A stretch of 28,010 nucleotides of DNA from Anaerolineae bacterium (GCA_029933115.1 JAOZOT010000010.1:1-28010); one strand, 5' to 3'. Positions 15,705 through 23,210 are shown, numbered from the stretch's first letter. The notes: generated from the sequence alone by a model not told the origin. Translations and numbers: made by a program.

Positions 15705-16451
15705 ATGGCACAAGAACGGACGTTAGACGAGAAGAAAAAGATACGCAAGCCGGAGCACAAGGGACGGGACAAGCGCCACGCCGGCGGTTCGGCGGAATTG
15801 TCCGGGTTGGCCGGTTTGCAGCAGCGCGTCGGCAACCAGGCCGTGCAGCGGTTGCTGGTCCAGCGCAGTGGCCAGGGCTCCTTCGAGTTGGACGAGGAGA
15901 CGGCCGGGCGCATCAGCCGGGAGCGCAGTGGCGGGCAGCCGCTGGACGAGGCCGTGCAGGCGCACATGGGCACTCGCCTGGGGTACGACTTTAGCGAGGT
16001 GAGGGTGCACACCTCGTCCGAGGCCGACGCGCTCAGCCGCCAACTGGGCGCCAAAGCCTTTACCACCGGCCAGGACATCTTTTTCCGCGAAGGGGCCTAC
16101 AACCCCCACTCGAGCAGCGGCCAGGATTTGCTCGGCCACGAGTTGACCCACGTCGTGCAGCAGGGCACGGGCGCGGTGAAAGGCCAGGGACGCATGACGG
16201 TCAATGCGCCCGGTGATGCCTACGAGCAACAGGCAGACGCCACCGCCAGGGCGGTCGCCGGCGGAGGAATCGGCGCTGAAGCGCAACGTCAGGTCGCGGA
16301 GGAAGAGGAAGTGCAGATGCAAGCGGCCGAAGAAGAAGAGGAAGTGGTACAGATGCAGGCGGCCGAAGAAGAAGAGGAAGTGCAGATGCAGGCCGCCGAG
16401 GAGGAAGAGGTGGCCCAGACGCAGGCCGCCGAAGAAGAGGAGTTGGCTTAG
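15705..16451 (+). CDS. DUF4157 protein with acidic repeat tail
   Basis: A 248-residue protein. Residues 1-28 are lysine- and arginine-rich. GLAGLQQRVGNQAVQRLL lies at 34-51. The DUF4157 domain runs from about 75 to 155 (SEVRVHTSSEADALSRQLGAKAF read in parts, then LLGHELTHVVQQG with HELTH at 145-149). After VNAPGDAYEQQAD, typical of the family, the tail is four copies of an acidic unit (EEEEVQMQAA) and ends EEELA. GGAGG precedes the ATG. DUF4157 has a zincin-like HExxH and is frequent in eCIS loci; proteolysis has not been shown for most members. With no toxin domain, it could be a small effector, a maturation protease or a loading factor. Its stop lies one base before the cap gene's start. 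Confidence 0.88.
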   Translation: MAQERTLDEKKKIRKPEHKGRDKRHAGGSAELSGLAGLQQRVGNQAVQRLLVQRSGQGSFELDEETAGRISRERSGGQPLDEAVQAHMGTRLGYDFSEVRVHTSSEADALSRQLGAKAFTTGQDIFFREGAYNPHSSSGQDLLGHELTHVVQQGTGAVKGQGRMTVNAPGDAYEQQADATARAVAGGGIGAEAQRQVAEEEEVQMQAAEEEEEVVQMQAAEEEEEVQMQAAEEEEVAQTQAAEEEELA

Positions 16452-16452
16452 C

Positions 16453-17352
16453 ATGATTGACGACCTGGACGAAGTGCTGCGGCAGTTATTGATCCGCGAG
16501 TTGCCCATCAAAAACTCGGAGGTTGAGATCGCTTTTGAGCAACCCAAGCGTGAGTGGTCGTCGCGGCTCAGTCGTCCCACCTTGAACCTCTTTGTGTACG
16601 ACCTGCACGAGAACAACAAGCTGCGTGCCTCAAAACAATGGCGGGTCGAATACAACAGGGACGGGACGGCGGTCCAGCGGCGTCAGCCTATCCGCTTGGA
16701 CGTTCATTACATGGCCACTGCCTGGGCGGCCGATCCCGGGGACGAGCATCGCTTATTGACGCGGGCCTTGATCGTGTTCCTGCGCCTGCCGTCCCTGCCG
16801 GAGGACCTGCTGCCCGAGAGCCTGCAGAACCAGCCGACGCCGATCCCGATAGAGGTGGCCCAGCCCGATGCGCTGCGCAACGCGCCCGACATCTGGAGCG
16901 TGCTGGACAACGAGATGCGGCCGGCCATCGCCTTCACCGTTACCCTGTCGCTGGATCCCTACGCGCCTGTCACCGAACCGCTGGTGCGCACGCGAGAGCT
17001 ACGGGTTGGCCAGGCCGTCGTGCCGCCGGAGCCTTCGCCTTTGGCGGCCACGGAAAGCCGTACCGCCGAGGAGGAGCCGTCGGGGCCGGCGCTCCCGCAG
17101 TTGCTCGACGAACGAGCCGGGCGCGACGAGTTCTGGACCATTGGCGGCAACCTCCACAGCGAGAGGCCCCTTGAGGATTTGGAGTTGACCCTGGTGGAGC
17201 GTGGGCTGTACGTGCCCATTCTGCCTGGGGGTCGTTTCACCATTGGCAACCTCCGGGCCGGTCAGTACACCCTGGAGGTCGCGGTCAAGGGTGAGAAGCC
17301 ACATCACCATCAAATCACCGTTCCTGCTCCAGACTATGACTTTGAGGTGTAG
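16453..17352 (+). CDS. DUF4255 tail terminator / cap protein (Afp16/Pvc16-like)
   Basis: A 299-residue protein starting MIDDLDEVLRQLLIRELP. The N-terminal 180 residues match the DUF4255 (Pvc16 N-terminal) family: LNLFVYDLHENNKLR, then DVHYMATAWA and HRLLTRALIVFLRLP. In eCIS particles this protein caps the upper end of sheath and tube. A C-terminal domain of about 80 residues (DEFWTIGGNLHSERPLEDLE onward, to GQYTLEVAVKG) looks like a beta-sandwich of the carboxypeptidase-regulatory type, an addition to the basic cap. A longer in-frame version reaching back to 16204 overlaps the acidic tail of the previous gene and is a shadow. Start and stop of the two genes are practically joined, so they are translated together. 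Confidence 0.9.
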   Translation: MIDDLDEVLRQLLIRELPIKNSEVEIAFEQPKREWSSRLSRPTLNLFVYDLHENNKLRASKQWRVEYNRDGTAVQRRQPIRLDVHYMATAWAADPGDEHRLLTRALIVFLRLPSLPEDLLPESLQNQPTPIPIEVAQPDALRNAPDIWSVLDNEMRPAIAFTVTLSLDPYAPVTEPLVRTRELRVGQAVVPPEPSPLAATESRTAEEEPSGPALPQLLDERAGRDEFWTIGGNLHSERPLEDLELTLVERGLYVPILPGGRFTIGNLRAGQYTLEVAVKGEKPHHHQITVPAPDYDFEV

Positions 17353-17484
17353 GGGTAAAGTGTGAAACGTGGTATGTGAAAGGTGAGAAAGGAGGGTCGG
17401 ATAAGGGGACAGATCACGCAAGTCGGTAGCACATAAGACCGGTTATCAAACGCGCCTATGGCGCAAAACAAGAGGAGGTTTGTC

Positions 17485-19161
17485 ATGCCTGAATATCTAT
17501 CACCAGGAGTTTACGTCGAGGAAATAGATACCGGCCCCAAGCCCATCGAAGGGGTTGGTACTGCTACCGCCGTTTTCATCGGGTTCACCGAAAAGGCCCA
17601 GAGCACGGAGCGGGTTGATGGCGGCTTTGTCACCAGGGATCTGCTCAACAGGCCGGCCCTGGTGACCAACTGGAGCCAATTCCTGGAGCGTTTTGGCGGC
17701 TTTGTGGACGGCGCCTATCTGCCCCAGGCCGTTTACGGGTACTTCCAGAACGGGGGCACGCGCTGTTACGTGATCAGCGTCAAGACGATGCCCAAGGCCC
17801 AGGCCGCCCTGCTCAACGAGGAGGGCAAACCCCAGTTGGTTGTCCGGGCCAAGCACGCCGGCCTGGAGGGCCTGCGCCTGCGGGTCAAGGTGGATGTGCC
17901 CGAGCTCCCGGCGGCCAAGACGAAGGGGAAGGCCAAAGAGGACGAAGAGCCTGCCCCGGCCGGGAACCCTGCCTCACCCTTCACCATCACCGTCGAGCGC
18001 CAGGGGGTGAGCGGCGGCTGGCAGGTCAAGGAAATCTTGCGGGATGTCACCCTGACCGAGGTGAAGCGGGAGGACGGGGGCAAGGAGGTGCGCGTCGCCT
18101 ACAAAGACAACAAGGTACCCCAGTGGATCGAGCTGGTGGTTCCGGAAACCAGAGCCTCCCTGGCCAAGCTATGGCCTCGGGCTCAGCAGCAGTCTCTCAA
18201 CATCGAGGCGGGGCAATTGCCTGCGCCCACGGCCGAGGATTTCCAGGGGGATGTGAGCGAACGGACGGGGGTAGAGGGTCTGGAAGCCATTGACGACGTT
18301 ACCATCGTCAGCGCGCCCGACCTGATGAGCTCTGTGTCCGGTCAGGCGCTCGATCTGGAAATGGTCAAGGCCGTGCAAAGCATGATGATCGCCCACTGTG
18401 AGCGCATGGGAGACCGGGTGGCGATCCTGGACGCGCCGCCTGGCCTGTCGCCGCAGGAGGTTCACAAGTGGCGCACGGACATCGCCGCCTACGACTCCAG
18501 CTACGCCGCGCTCTACTATCCCTGGATTCAGGTGAACGACCCGGTGCACAAGCGCCCGGTCTACATCCCGCCCTCGGGGCACATGGCCGGTATCTGGGCT
18601 CGCAATGACATGACGCGAGGCGTGCACAAGGCCCCGGCCAACGAGGTGGTGCGGGGTGCCACCGGCCTGGCCTACAACGTCACCAAGGGGGAGCAGGACA
18701 TCCTGAATCCCAGCGGCGTCAACTGCATCCGGGCTTTTCCGGGGATGGGCATCCGGGTTTGGGGGGCGCGCACCCTGGCCAACGATCCTGCTTGGCGCTA
18801 CCTCAACGTCCGCCGGCTGTTCAACTTTGTGGAAAAGTCCATCGAACGGGGCACCATGTGGGTGGTCTTTGAGCCCAACAACCCCAGGCTGTGGGCCCGG
18901 GTCAGGCGGGACGTGACCGCCTTTTTGACCATGGTCTGGCGCACCGGGGCCTTGTTCGGCTCTACCCCTGACCAGGCCTTTTACGTCAAGTGTGACGAAG
19001 AACTCAACCCACCTGAGTCACGGGACCTGGGGCGTTTGATCATCGAGGTCGGCCTGGCTCCGGTCAAACCGGCCGAGTTTGTCATCTTCCGCATCAGCCA
19101 GTGGGCTGGCGGTGAAGTCGGCGGCGAGGTCGAAGCCGGCGGGGAAGCCGGGGGAGAATAA
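17485..19161 (+). CDS. Contractile tail sheath protein (Afp2-4-like)
   Basis: A 558-residue sheath protein that forms the contracting outer cylinder. The N-terminus is typical (YLSPGVYVEEIDTGPKPIEG, then TATAVFIGFTEKA). The conserved C-terminal half carries RVAILDAPPGL, YAALYYPWIQV, YIPPSGHMAGIWARND, and YLNVRRLFNFVEKSIERGT, the donor-strand region. Residues of about 120-280 form a variable insertion with a charged linker. The tail ends with a Gly/Glu-rich stretch (EVGGEVEAGGEAGGE). ATG 17485 has AGGAGGT five bases upstream; an earlier ATG at 17458 adds nine weak residues. Only one sheath gene is present, whereas Afp and PVC carry several paralogs. It begins 132 bases after the cap gene. Confidence 0.95.
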   Translation: MPEYLSPGVYVEEIDTGPKPIEGVGTATAVFIGFTEKAQSTERVDGGFVTRDLLNRPALVTNWSQFLERFGGFVDGAYLPQAVYGYFQNGGTRCYVISVKTMPKAQAALLNEEGKPQLVVRAKHAGLEGLRLRVKVDVPELPAAKTKGKAKEDEEPAPAGNPASPFTITVERQGVSGGWQVKEILRDVTLTEVKREDGGKEVRVAYKDNKVPQWIELVVPETRASLAKLWPRAQQQSLNIEAGQLPAPTAEDFQGDVSERTGVEGLEAIDDVTIVSAPDLMSSVSGQALDLEMVKAVQSMMIAHCERMGDRVAILDAPPGLSPQEVHKWRTDIAAYDSSYAALYYPWIQVNDPVHKRPVYIPPSGHMAGIWARNDMTRGVHKAPANEVVRGATGLAYNVTKGEQDILNPSGVNCIRAFPGMGIRVWGARTLANDPAWRYLNVRRLFNFVEKSIERGTMWVVFEPNNPRLWARVRRDVTAFLTMVWRTGALFGSTPDQAFYVKCDEELNPPESRDLGRLIIEVGLAPVKPAEFVIFRISQWAGGEVGGEVEAGGEAGGE

Positions 19162-19200
19162 CCCCAACGTCAAAACTTAAAAGTTAGGAGGTAAATCATC

Positions 19201-19662
19201 ATGGCAACACCAGGAGGACGGGAGTCAGATCCTCTCATCGGTTATCAATTTCGCATCGAGATTGACGGGCCCGTGGAGGTCACCGGCTACTTCACAGAAG
19301 TCACCGGCATCGGCTCGGAGCACGAGATCGTCGAGCACAAGGTTGTAGACGAGCAGGGCAAGCCCGTCGTCCAGAAACTCCCGGGGCGTCTGAAGTGGGA
19401 GGACGTGGTTCTCAAGCGCGGGATCACCGATGACATGGGCATCTGGGACTGGCGCCAGAAGGTCGAGGAGGGCCAGATGGACCAGGCGCGTGCCAACTGC
19501 TCCATCATCATGATGGACACCAACGGTTCGGACGTGGCCCGTTGGGATCTGGTAAACGCCTGGCCCTCCAAGGTCACCGGCCCTACGCCCAAGTCCGACA
19601 GCAATGAGTACGGCATCGAAGAGATGACCATCGTACACGAGGGTATGGAACGGGTGACGTAG
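19201..19662 (+). CDS. Inner tube protein 1 (Afp1/gp19-like)
   Basis: A 153-residue tube protein of the T4 gp19/Hcp-like family; hexamers stack to form the inner tube driven out by sheath contraction. The fold is visible as YQFRIEIDGPVEVTGYFTEV, then PGRLKWEDVVLKRGITDD, MGIWDWRQKV, CSIIMMDTNG and WDLVNAWPSKVTGP. Length is normal. GGAGG precedes the ATG. It lies directly after the sheath gene as in most eCIS loci and is the likelier bulk tube subunit, since it lacks the extension found on the second tube paralog at 20623. Confidence 0.94.
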   Translation: MATPGGRESDPLIGYQFRIEIDGPVEVTGYFTEVTGIGSEHEIVEHKVVDEQGKPVVQKLPGRLKWEDVVLKRGITDDMGIWDWRQKVEEGQMDQARANCSIIMMDTNGSDVARWDLVNAWPSKVTGPTPKSDSNEYGIEEMTIVHEGMERVT

Positions 19663-19677
19663 GTCAGGAGATAAGCT

Positions 19678-20046
19678 ATGAGCCTGCAGACTGAATTCGA
19701 GTTCACCCTGCCGCGTGGGTACGTGGACCGGGATGGCAACGTGCACAAGCATGGCATCATGCGTCTGGCGACGGCGATGGACGAGATTGCCCCCCTGCGT
19801 GACCTGCGGGTGCGAGCCAACGAGGCCTACCTGGTGATCGTCCTGCTTTCGCGGGTGATCGTCAAGCTGGGTGATCTGCCCAACGTCACCCCCAGGGTGA
19901 TCGAGAATCTCTTCGCGGCCGACCTGGCCTATCTCCAAGCGTTCTACCGTCGCATCAACGAGGAGGGGACAACCACCTTCCCGGTGACGTGTCCAGAATG
20001 TCAAACCGAGTTCGAGGTGGATTTGGCCAGCCTGGGGGGGGAATAA
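19678..20046 (+). CDS. Phage-tail-assembly-type protein with CPEC motif
   Basis: A 122-residue protein of the type found right after the tube gene in many eCIS loci. It opens LQTEFEFTLPRGYVDRDGNV, has a helical middle (AYLVIVLLSRVIVKLG, then ENLFAADLAYLQAFYRRIN), and ends in a short cysteine-containing segment TCPECQTEFEVDLASLGGE. The layout recalls the assembly-chaperone genes between tube and tape measure in contractile phages. One CxxC alone could bind zinc only with a partner. AGGAG lies upstream of the ATG. Its stop codon TAA overlaps the start region of the next small gene. Confidence 0.8.
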   Translation: MSLQTEFEFTLPRGYVDRDGNVHKHGIMRLATAMDEIAPLRDLRVRANEAYLVIVLLSRVIVKLGDLPNVTPRVIENLFAADLAYLQAFYRRINEEGTTTFPVTCPECQTEFEVDLASLGGE

Positions 20047-20210
20047 GCGGCTACCCCCTCGAGCGTCTGCACGAGGAGGTAGCCTACATCGCCTACCACT
20101 TTCACTGGCCGCGCCGCGAGATCCTGGAGCTCGAACACCGCGAAAGGCAGCGGTGGGTCAAGGAAATCGCCAACATCAACCGTCGCCTCAACGAGGCCAG
20201 CCGGCGATAG
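20043..20210 (+). CDS. DUF6760-like small eCIS protein (start uncertain)
   Basis: A small protein with the core SGYPLERLHEEVAYIAYHFH followed by WPRREILELEHRERQRWVKE and INRRLNEASRR, a highly charged helical protein. Short proteins with YPLxRLxEEVAYIAYHFHW recur beside eCIS tube genes (I believe DUF6760); they probably help assembly. The start is awkward. In this frame the codon overlapping the previous stop is ATA at 20043, with a run of G residues just before it. The nearest standard start is ATG 19998, which adds 15 unusual residues and overlaps the upstream gene by 49 bases. I give the ATA-based limit because the family begins there. Translation coupling is likely either way. Confidence 0.75.
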   Translation: MSGYPLERLHEEVAYIAYHFHWPRREILELEHRERQRWVKEIANINRRLNEASRR

Positions 20211-20362
20211 GGCGATGTAGGTCAAGATGCGCTCTTGACTACTCCTGCCTACGGCGCGTCCGTTGGCCCTTAGCGGTTGGCTTTGGGGGGCAGGCTCGCC
20301 CTGGCCTTCTGTAGGGAAGATGCCCCCCGGTCTCCTCTCTTTTGTAAGGGGAAGTGAGCCTG
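20211..20362 (+). promoter_or_regulatory. Intra-operon spacer with two hairpins (possible attenuator)
   Basis: GTCAAGA (20221-20227) pairs with TCTTGAC (20233-20239), with flanking bases extending the stem past one bulge. Further on, GGGGGGCA (20285-20292) pairs with TGCCCCCC (20321-20328) and is followed by a pyrimidine stretch TCTCCTCTCTTTT. The second hairpin with its T-rich tail may act as a partial terminator lowering expression of downstream spike genes relative to tube and sheath (inference). Confidence 0.5.
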
Positions 20363-20611
20363 ATGTCATCACTTGCCGACGACCTCAATACGTTTCGCCT
20401 CTTCAGGGGCTTTCCGCCCCGAGACGACTCGCTCTCTGGCCCTGCCGGCAGCGGTGAAGAAGCGGGGCCGGCAGAGGAACCGTCCCCGGCCGGGGAAACC
20501 CCGGCCGAGCCGGAGATAGACCTGAGAGCCCTGGCCGAAAAGGTGTACGCCCTCCTCGGGCAAGAGGCCAGGCTGGAGCGCGAGAGGCTGATACGGAATA
20601 AACCTTGGTAA
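20363..20611 (+). CDS. Small 82-aa eCIS-associated protein with C-terminal helix motif
   Basis: An 82-residue protein of unknown function. The first half is acidic and rich in Pro, Gly and Glu. The second half is a single amphipathic helix, LAEKVYALLGQEARLERER, which closely resembles the C-terminus of the 616-residue DUF4157 protein two genes on (LARQVYPLIKRLLAVERER). ATG 20363 has AGGGG 11 bases upstream; GTG 20354 would be too close to it. The stop overlaps the Shine-Dalgarno region of the second tube gene. The helix probably docks on a shared partner in the baseplate or tube. Confidence 0.72.
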   Translation: MSSLADDLNTFRLFRGFPPRDDSLSGPAGSGEEAGPAEEPSPAGETPAEPEIDLRALAEKVYALLGQEARLERERLIRNKPW

Positions 20612-20622
20612 AGGAGACTTTT

Positions 20623-21354
20623 ATGGCGCAGACAGATTCGATGCCCGCAGGGAACGTCACCTCGAGCCGTCGGAGGCTACCCAAGATGGATTCGACGCCC
20701 GCAGGGAACGCCACCTCACGCCGTCGGAGGCTACCCGGGACGGATTCGACGCCCGCGGGGAACGTCACCTCACGCCGTCGGAGGCTACCCGGGACGGATT
20801 CGACGCCCGCGGGGAACGTCACCTCCAGCCGCCGGAGGCTATCCGGGATGGATTCGATGCCTGTGGGGAACACCACCTCCGGCGCTCGGAGGCCGCCCCG
20901 GCGAACGGGCTCGATGCCCGACCCTATACCCTCCTTCAGGTTCCGCGTGGAGCTCGATGGCATCATCGAGGCCGGGTTCACGGAGTGCAAAGGGCTGGGT
21001 ATGAGGTGGAAGGTGTTTCAATACAAGGAGGGAGGCGTCAACGACTACGCACATCAACTGCCCGAGCGCGTCGAATATTCCAAAATCACGCTGAAACGGG
21101 GAGTCGCCTTGTCGTCGGCGCTTTGGCACTGGTGCCAGCAAGGCATACTCGATGGCCGGGTAAGCCGCAAGAACGTGTCCATTGTCCTGTTCGACAAGGT
21201 TGGCGAAGAGCTCAGAGAAGTTAAGCGGTGGAATCTGAGAGACGCTTTCCCCATCAAGTGGAAAGGGCCCGATCTCAGGGCCGACAGCAAGAAGGTGGCT
21301 ATCGAGACCCTGGAGATCGTCCATCATGGGTTGACGTTGGATGAAGGAAGATAA
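20623..21354 (+). CDS. Inner tube protein 2 with N-terminal tandem-repeat extension (Afp5-like)
   Basis: A 243-residue protein. From about residue 102 to the end it is a gp19-like tube domain: IPSFRFRVELDGIIEAGFTE, then PERVEYSKITLKRGVALSS, ALWHWCQQG, VSIVLFDKVG and WNLRDAFPIKWKGPDLRADS. Residues 5-100 are an added N-terminus made of five 18-residue repeats of pattern DSxPxGNxTSxxRRLPxx. AAGGAG lies six bases before ATG 20623. In Afp and PVC a second tube paralog (Afp5) forms the tube start on the baseplate; the position before the LysM and spike genes fits that. The basic, Ser/Pro-rich extension could reach into the lumen or hub; no known tube protein I recall has one like it. Confidence 0.88.
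   Translation: MAQTDSMPAGNVTSSRRRLPKMDSTPAGNATSRRRRLPGTDSTPAGNVTSRRRRLPGTDSTPAGNVTSSRRRLSGMDSMPVGNTTSGARRPPRRTGSMPDPIPSFRFRVELDGIIEAGFTECKGLGMRWKVFQYKEGGVNDYAHQLPERVEYSKITLKRGVALSSALWHWCQQGILDGRVSRKNVSIVLFDKVGEELREVKRWNLRDAFPIKWKGPDLRADSKKVAIETLEIVHHGLTLDEGR
20635..20904 (+). repeat. 54-bp tandem repeat (5 units) in the second tube gene
   Basis: Units start at 20635, 20689, 20743, 20797 and 20851, exactly 54 bases apart, and encode 18 residues each. Units 2 and 3 are almost identical at DNA level; unit 5 has drifted, and a stub (SMP) of a sixth follows. The open antisense frame across it is a by-product of the repeat. Copy number is likely to vary between strains. Confidence 0.92.
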
Positions 21355-23191
21355 AGGAACCCCCAACGTGGTACAGGACACCGAACAGCCTGACCACATT
21401 GCCCAATCTGTGCTGGCCCTGACCCGGCGCACGCGACGGGCACTGTCCCCCTGGGTGCGGCGCTGTCTGGGAGTGGAGCACGAGGCTGCCGACGTGCGCC
21501 GGAGGGGCGCGCCGCTCGCCGGTCCTGCGCTGCCCCTGCTGACCCGGCAGCCGGAACGGGCCGGGCGCCATCGCGGGCCGCGCCAGACTGCTTTTACCGT
21601 CGCCTCCACCCGCTCGTTGGCGGGCCGTGTGCAGCGCGCGGTGGAGGAGGGCACCGTCTGGCGACCCGACGTCGGCTCGCTCAAACCGGCCATGGTGGCC
21701 CGTTTTGCCGACGCCATCGTGGGCCGCTTCCCGCCCATCGGCGACAGGTATCGGCCGCGCCCGCCCGAGGCCGAGGCAGCCCCGGAGCTCGAGTTGCCCC
21801 CGGCCGGCGGCTTCATGGCGCCGGACCTGGGACCTGAGCCCTCCCTGGAGCGGGACGTTGCTCCCGCCCCGCCACCTGCTCCGCCGCCTTTGCCCGGCCA
21901 GGCTGCGCCCAAGGTCCGGCGAACGGTGGCACCGCCCCCGGCGACAGATCGCCCCGGCCCGACTTTTCCGAAAGGAGCGCGCCTGTTCGCCCGGGTCGAG
22001 GAGCTACCTGCGGAGGGGGAGAGCCCAACGGGGGATGAACCTCCAGAGATGCCCGCGGAGGGCGAGCCCTTGGGGAGACAACCGGCCCAGGCCGGGCCTG
22101 CCCGGACGGACCGGGACGCCGAGGCGTCGGCCGGCGCCGAGCAAGCTGCGCCTGCGGAGCCGGCCCGGCCTCAAATCGAGCGGAAAGCGCCTGAGCCTTC
22201 CCTCCCTCGTCCGGCCCGGCAGCGAGAACCGTCCGTCAGGCCGCCGCGAGAGTCTGCTCCGGCCTCGGCTGCGGAAGGAGCGCGGCTGCTGACGCGGTTG
22301 GCCTCTCCTCGCCGGTTGCCGCTGACGAAACCGCCGCCCCTCACCCACCGGCAGGCCACGGCCCACCTCGTGTCCAGGGGCTGGCGTTTCAAGCGCAAAG
22401 AGAGCAGCGCCCCGGCTGCTCCCGACCTCGTCGCCCGGGCGGTGGACGACCTGGAGGGAACCACGGGCCCGGGGCGGCCCCTGGCGCCTAAACCGCGCGT
22501 CATGATGGAAAGCGTCCTGGGCCGGGACTTCAGCGACGTGCGCATCCACACCGCTCGTCTGGCTCCCCTCAACGTCCAGGCTGCGACCAAGGGGCGCGAC
22601 GTCTACGTTGAGCCGGGGCAGGACCGCTTTGAGACGCCTGAGTCGTTATCCCTGCTGGGGCACGAGTTGACCCACGTGGCTCAGGGGGGAGGGCTCGTCA
22701 GCACCAAGCCGGTCGCGCAGACGGCCATCTTGCCCCAGGCGCGGGCCCCGGCCCGCCTCGAGAGCGAGGAGGCCGAAGCCGAGAGCGCCGAGCAAACCGT
22801 CCTGGACCTGTTTCAACCGGCGACGGTGCAGCGGGCAGAAGCAGCCGAAGCCGACACCGGCCTCTCTCTGCCCGTCTCGTCCGTGGACCGGTCGGCCTCG
22901 GCGAAGTGGGTGCAGCGCCAGCCGTTCACCTCTCCCCTGGACACCTGGGAGGGGGAAGAGGCACTGGTGGAAGAGGCGGGAGAAGCGGAAGAAGAGGTGG
23001 GGCTGCCGGAACCGGAGGAAATGGAAGACGAAGAGGACTACCTCTCGGAGACAGAGGAAGAAGAGGAAGAGGAGGAACTGCCGGAAGAGGAAGAGCCCAG
23101 AGAAAAGCTTGACCTGGACCGTCTGGCCCGACAGGTCTACCCGCTCATCAAGCGCTTGCTGGCCGTGGAGCGCGAGCGCATGACAAGATAA
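21341..23191 (+). CDS. DUF4157-containing protein with proline-rich N-terminus and acidic tail (616 aa)
   Basis: A third DUF4157 protein, built the other way round from the first two. The N-terminal 380 residues are Pro/Ala/Arg/Glu-rich and probably disordered. The DUF4157 domain lies at about 380-450 (MMESVLGRDFSDVRIHTARL, then LLGHELTHVAQGGG with HELTH at 441-445). A very acidic run follows (near 540-585). The last 27 residues are a helix LDRLARQVYPLIKRLLAVER, like that of the 82-residue protein upstream. It lacks the GLQxxVGN motif. Its ATG overlaps the end of the tube-2 gene by 14 bases, so translation is coupled. It sits among spike and baseplate genes rather than the cargo block, suggesting a structural or particle-bound role. 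Confidence 0.85.
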   Translation: MKEDKGTPNVVQDTEQPDHIAQSVLALTRRTRRALSPWVRRCLGVEHEAADVRRRGAPLAGPALPLLTRQPERAGRHRGPRQTAFTVASTRSLAGRVQRAVEEGTVWRPDVGSLKPAMVARFADAIVGRFPPIGDRYRPRPPEAEAAPELELPPAGGFMAPDLGPEPSLERDVAPAPPPAPPPLPGQAAPKVRRTVAPPPATDRPGPTFPKGARLFARVEELPAEGESPTGDEPPEMPAEGEPLGRQPAQAGPARTDRDAEASAGAEQAAPAEPARPQIERKAPEPSLPRPARQREPSVRPPRESAPASAAEGARLLTRLASPRRLPLTKPPPLTHRQATAHLVSRGWRFKRKESSAPAAPDLVARAVDDLEGTTGPGRPLAPKPRVMMESVLGRDFSDVRIHTARLAPLNVQAATKGRDVYVEPGQDRFETPESLSLLGHELTHVAQGGGLVSTKPVAQTAILPQARAPARLESEEAEAESAEQTVLDLFQPATVQRAEAAEADTGLSLPVSSVDRSASAKWVQRQPFTSPLDTWEGEEALVEEAGEAEEEVGLPEPEEMEDEEDYLSETEEEEEEEELPEEEEPREKLDLDRLARQVYPLIKRLLAVERERMTR

Positions 23192-23210
23192 GTGTGAGGG
23201 GAGTGACAAG

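Noticed and set aside
14873..16078. 401-codon antisense frame
   Set aside because: Covers two recognisable plus-strand genes; no domain of its own.
16204..16452. Longer version of the cap protein
   Set aside because: The added 83 residues are an Arg/Lys-rich out-of-frame reading of the acidic repeat tail of the preceding gene.
20403..20990. Antisense frame with repeated GVESVPGSLRR-like units
   Set aside because: Repeats are only the complement of the 54-bp repeats in the tube-2 gene, which has a good ribosome site and a real domain.
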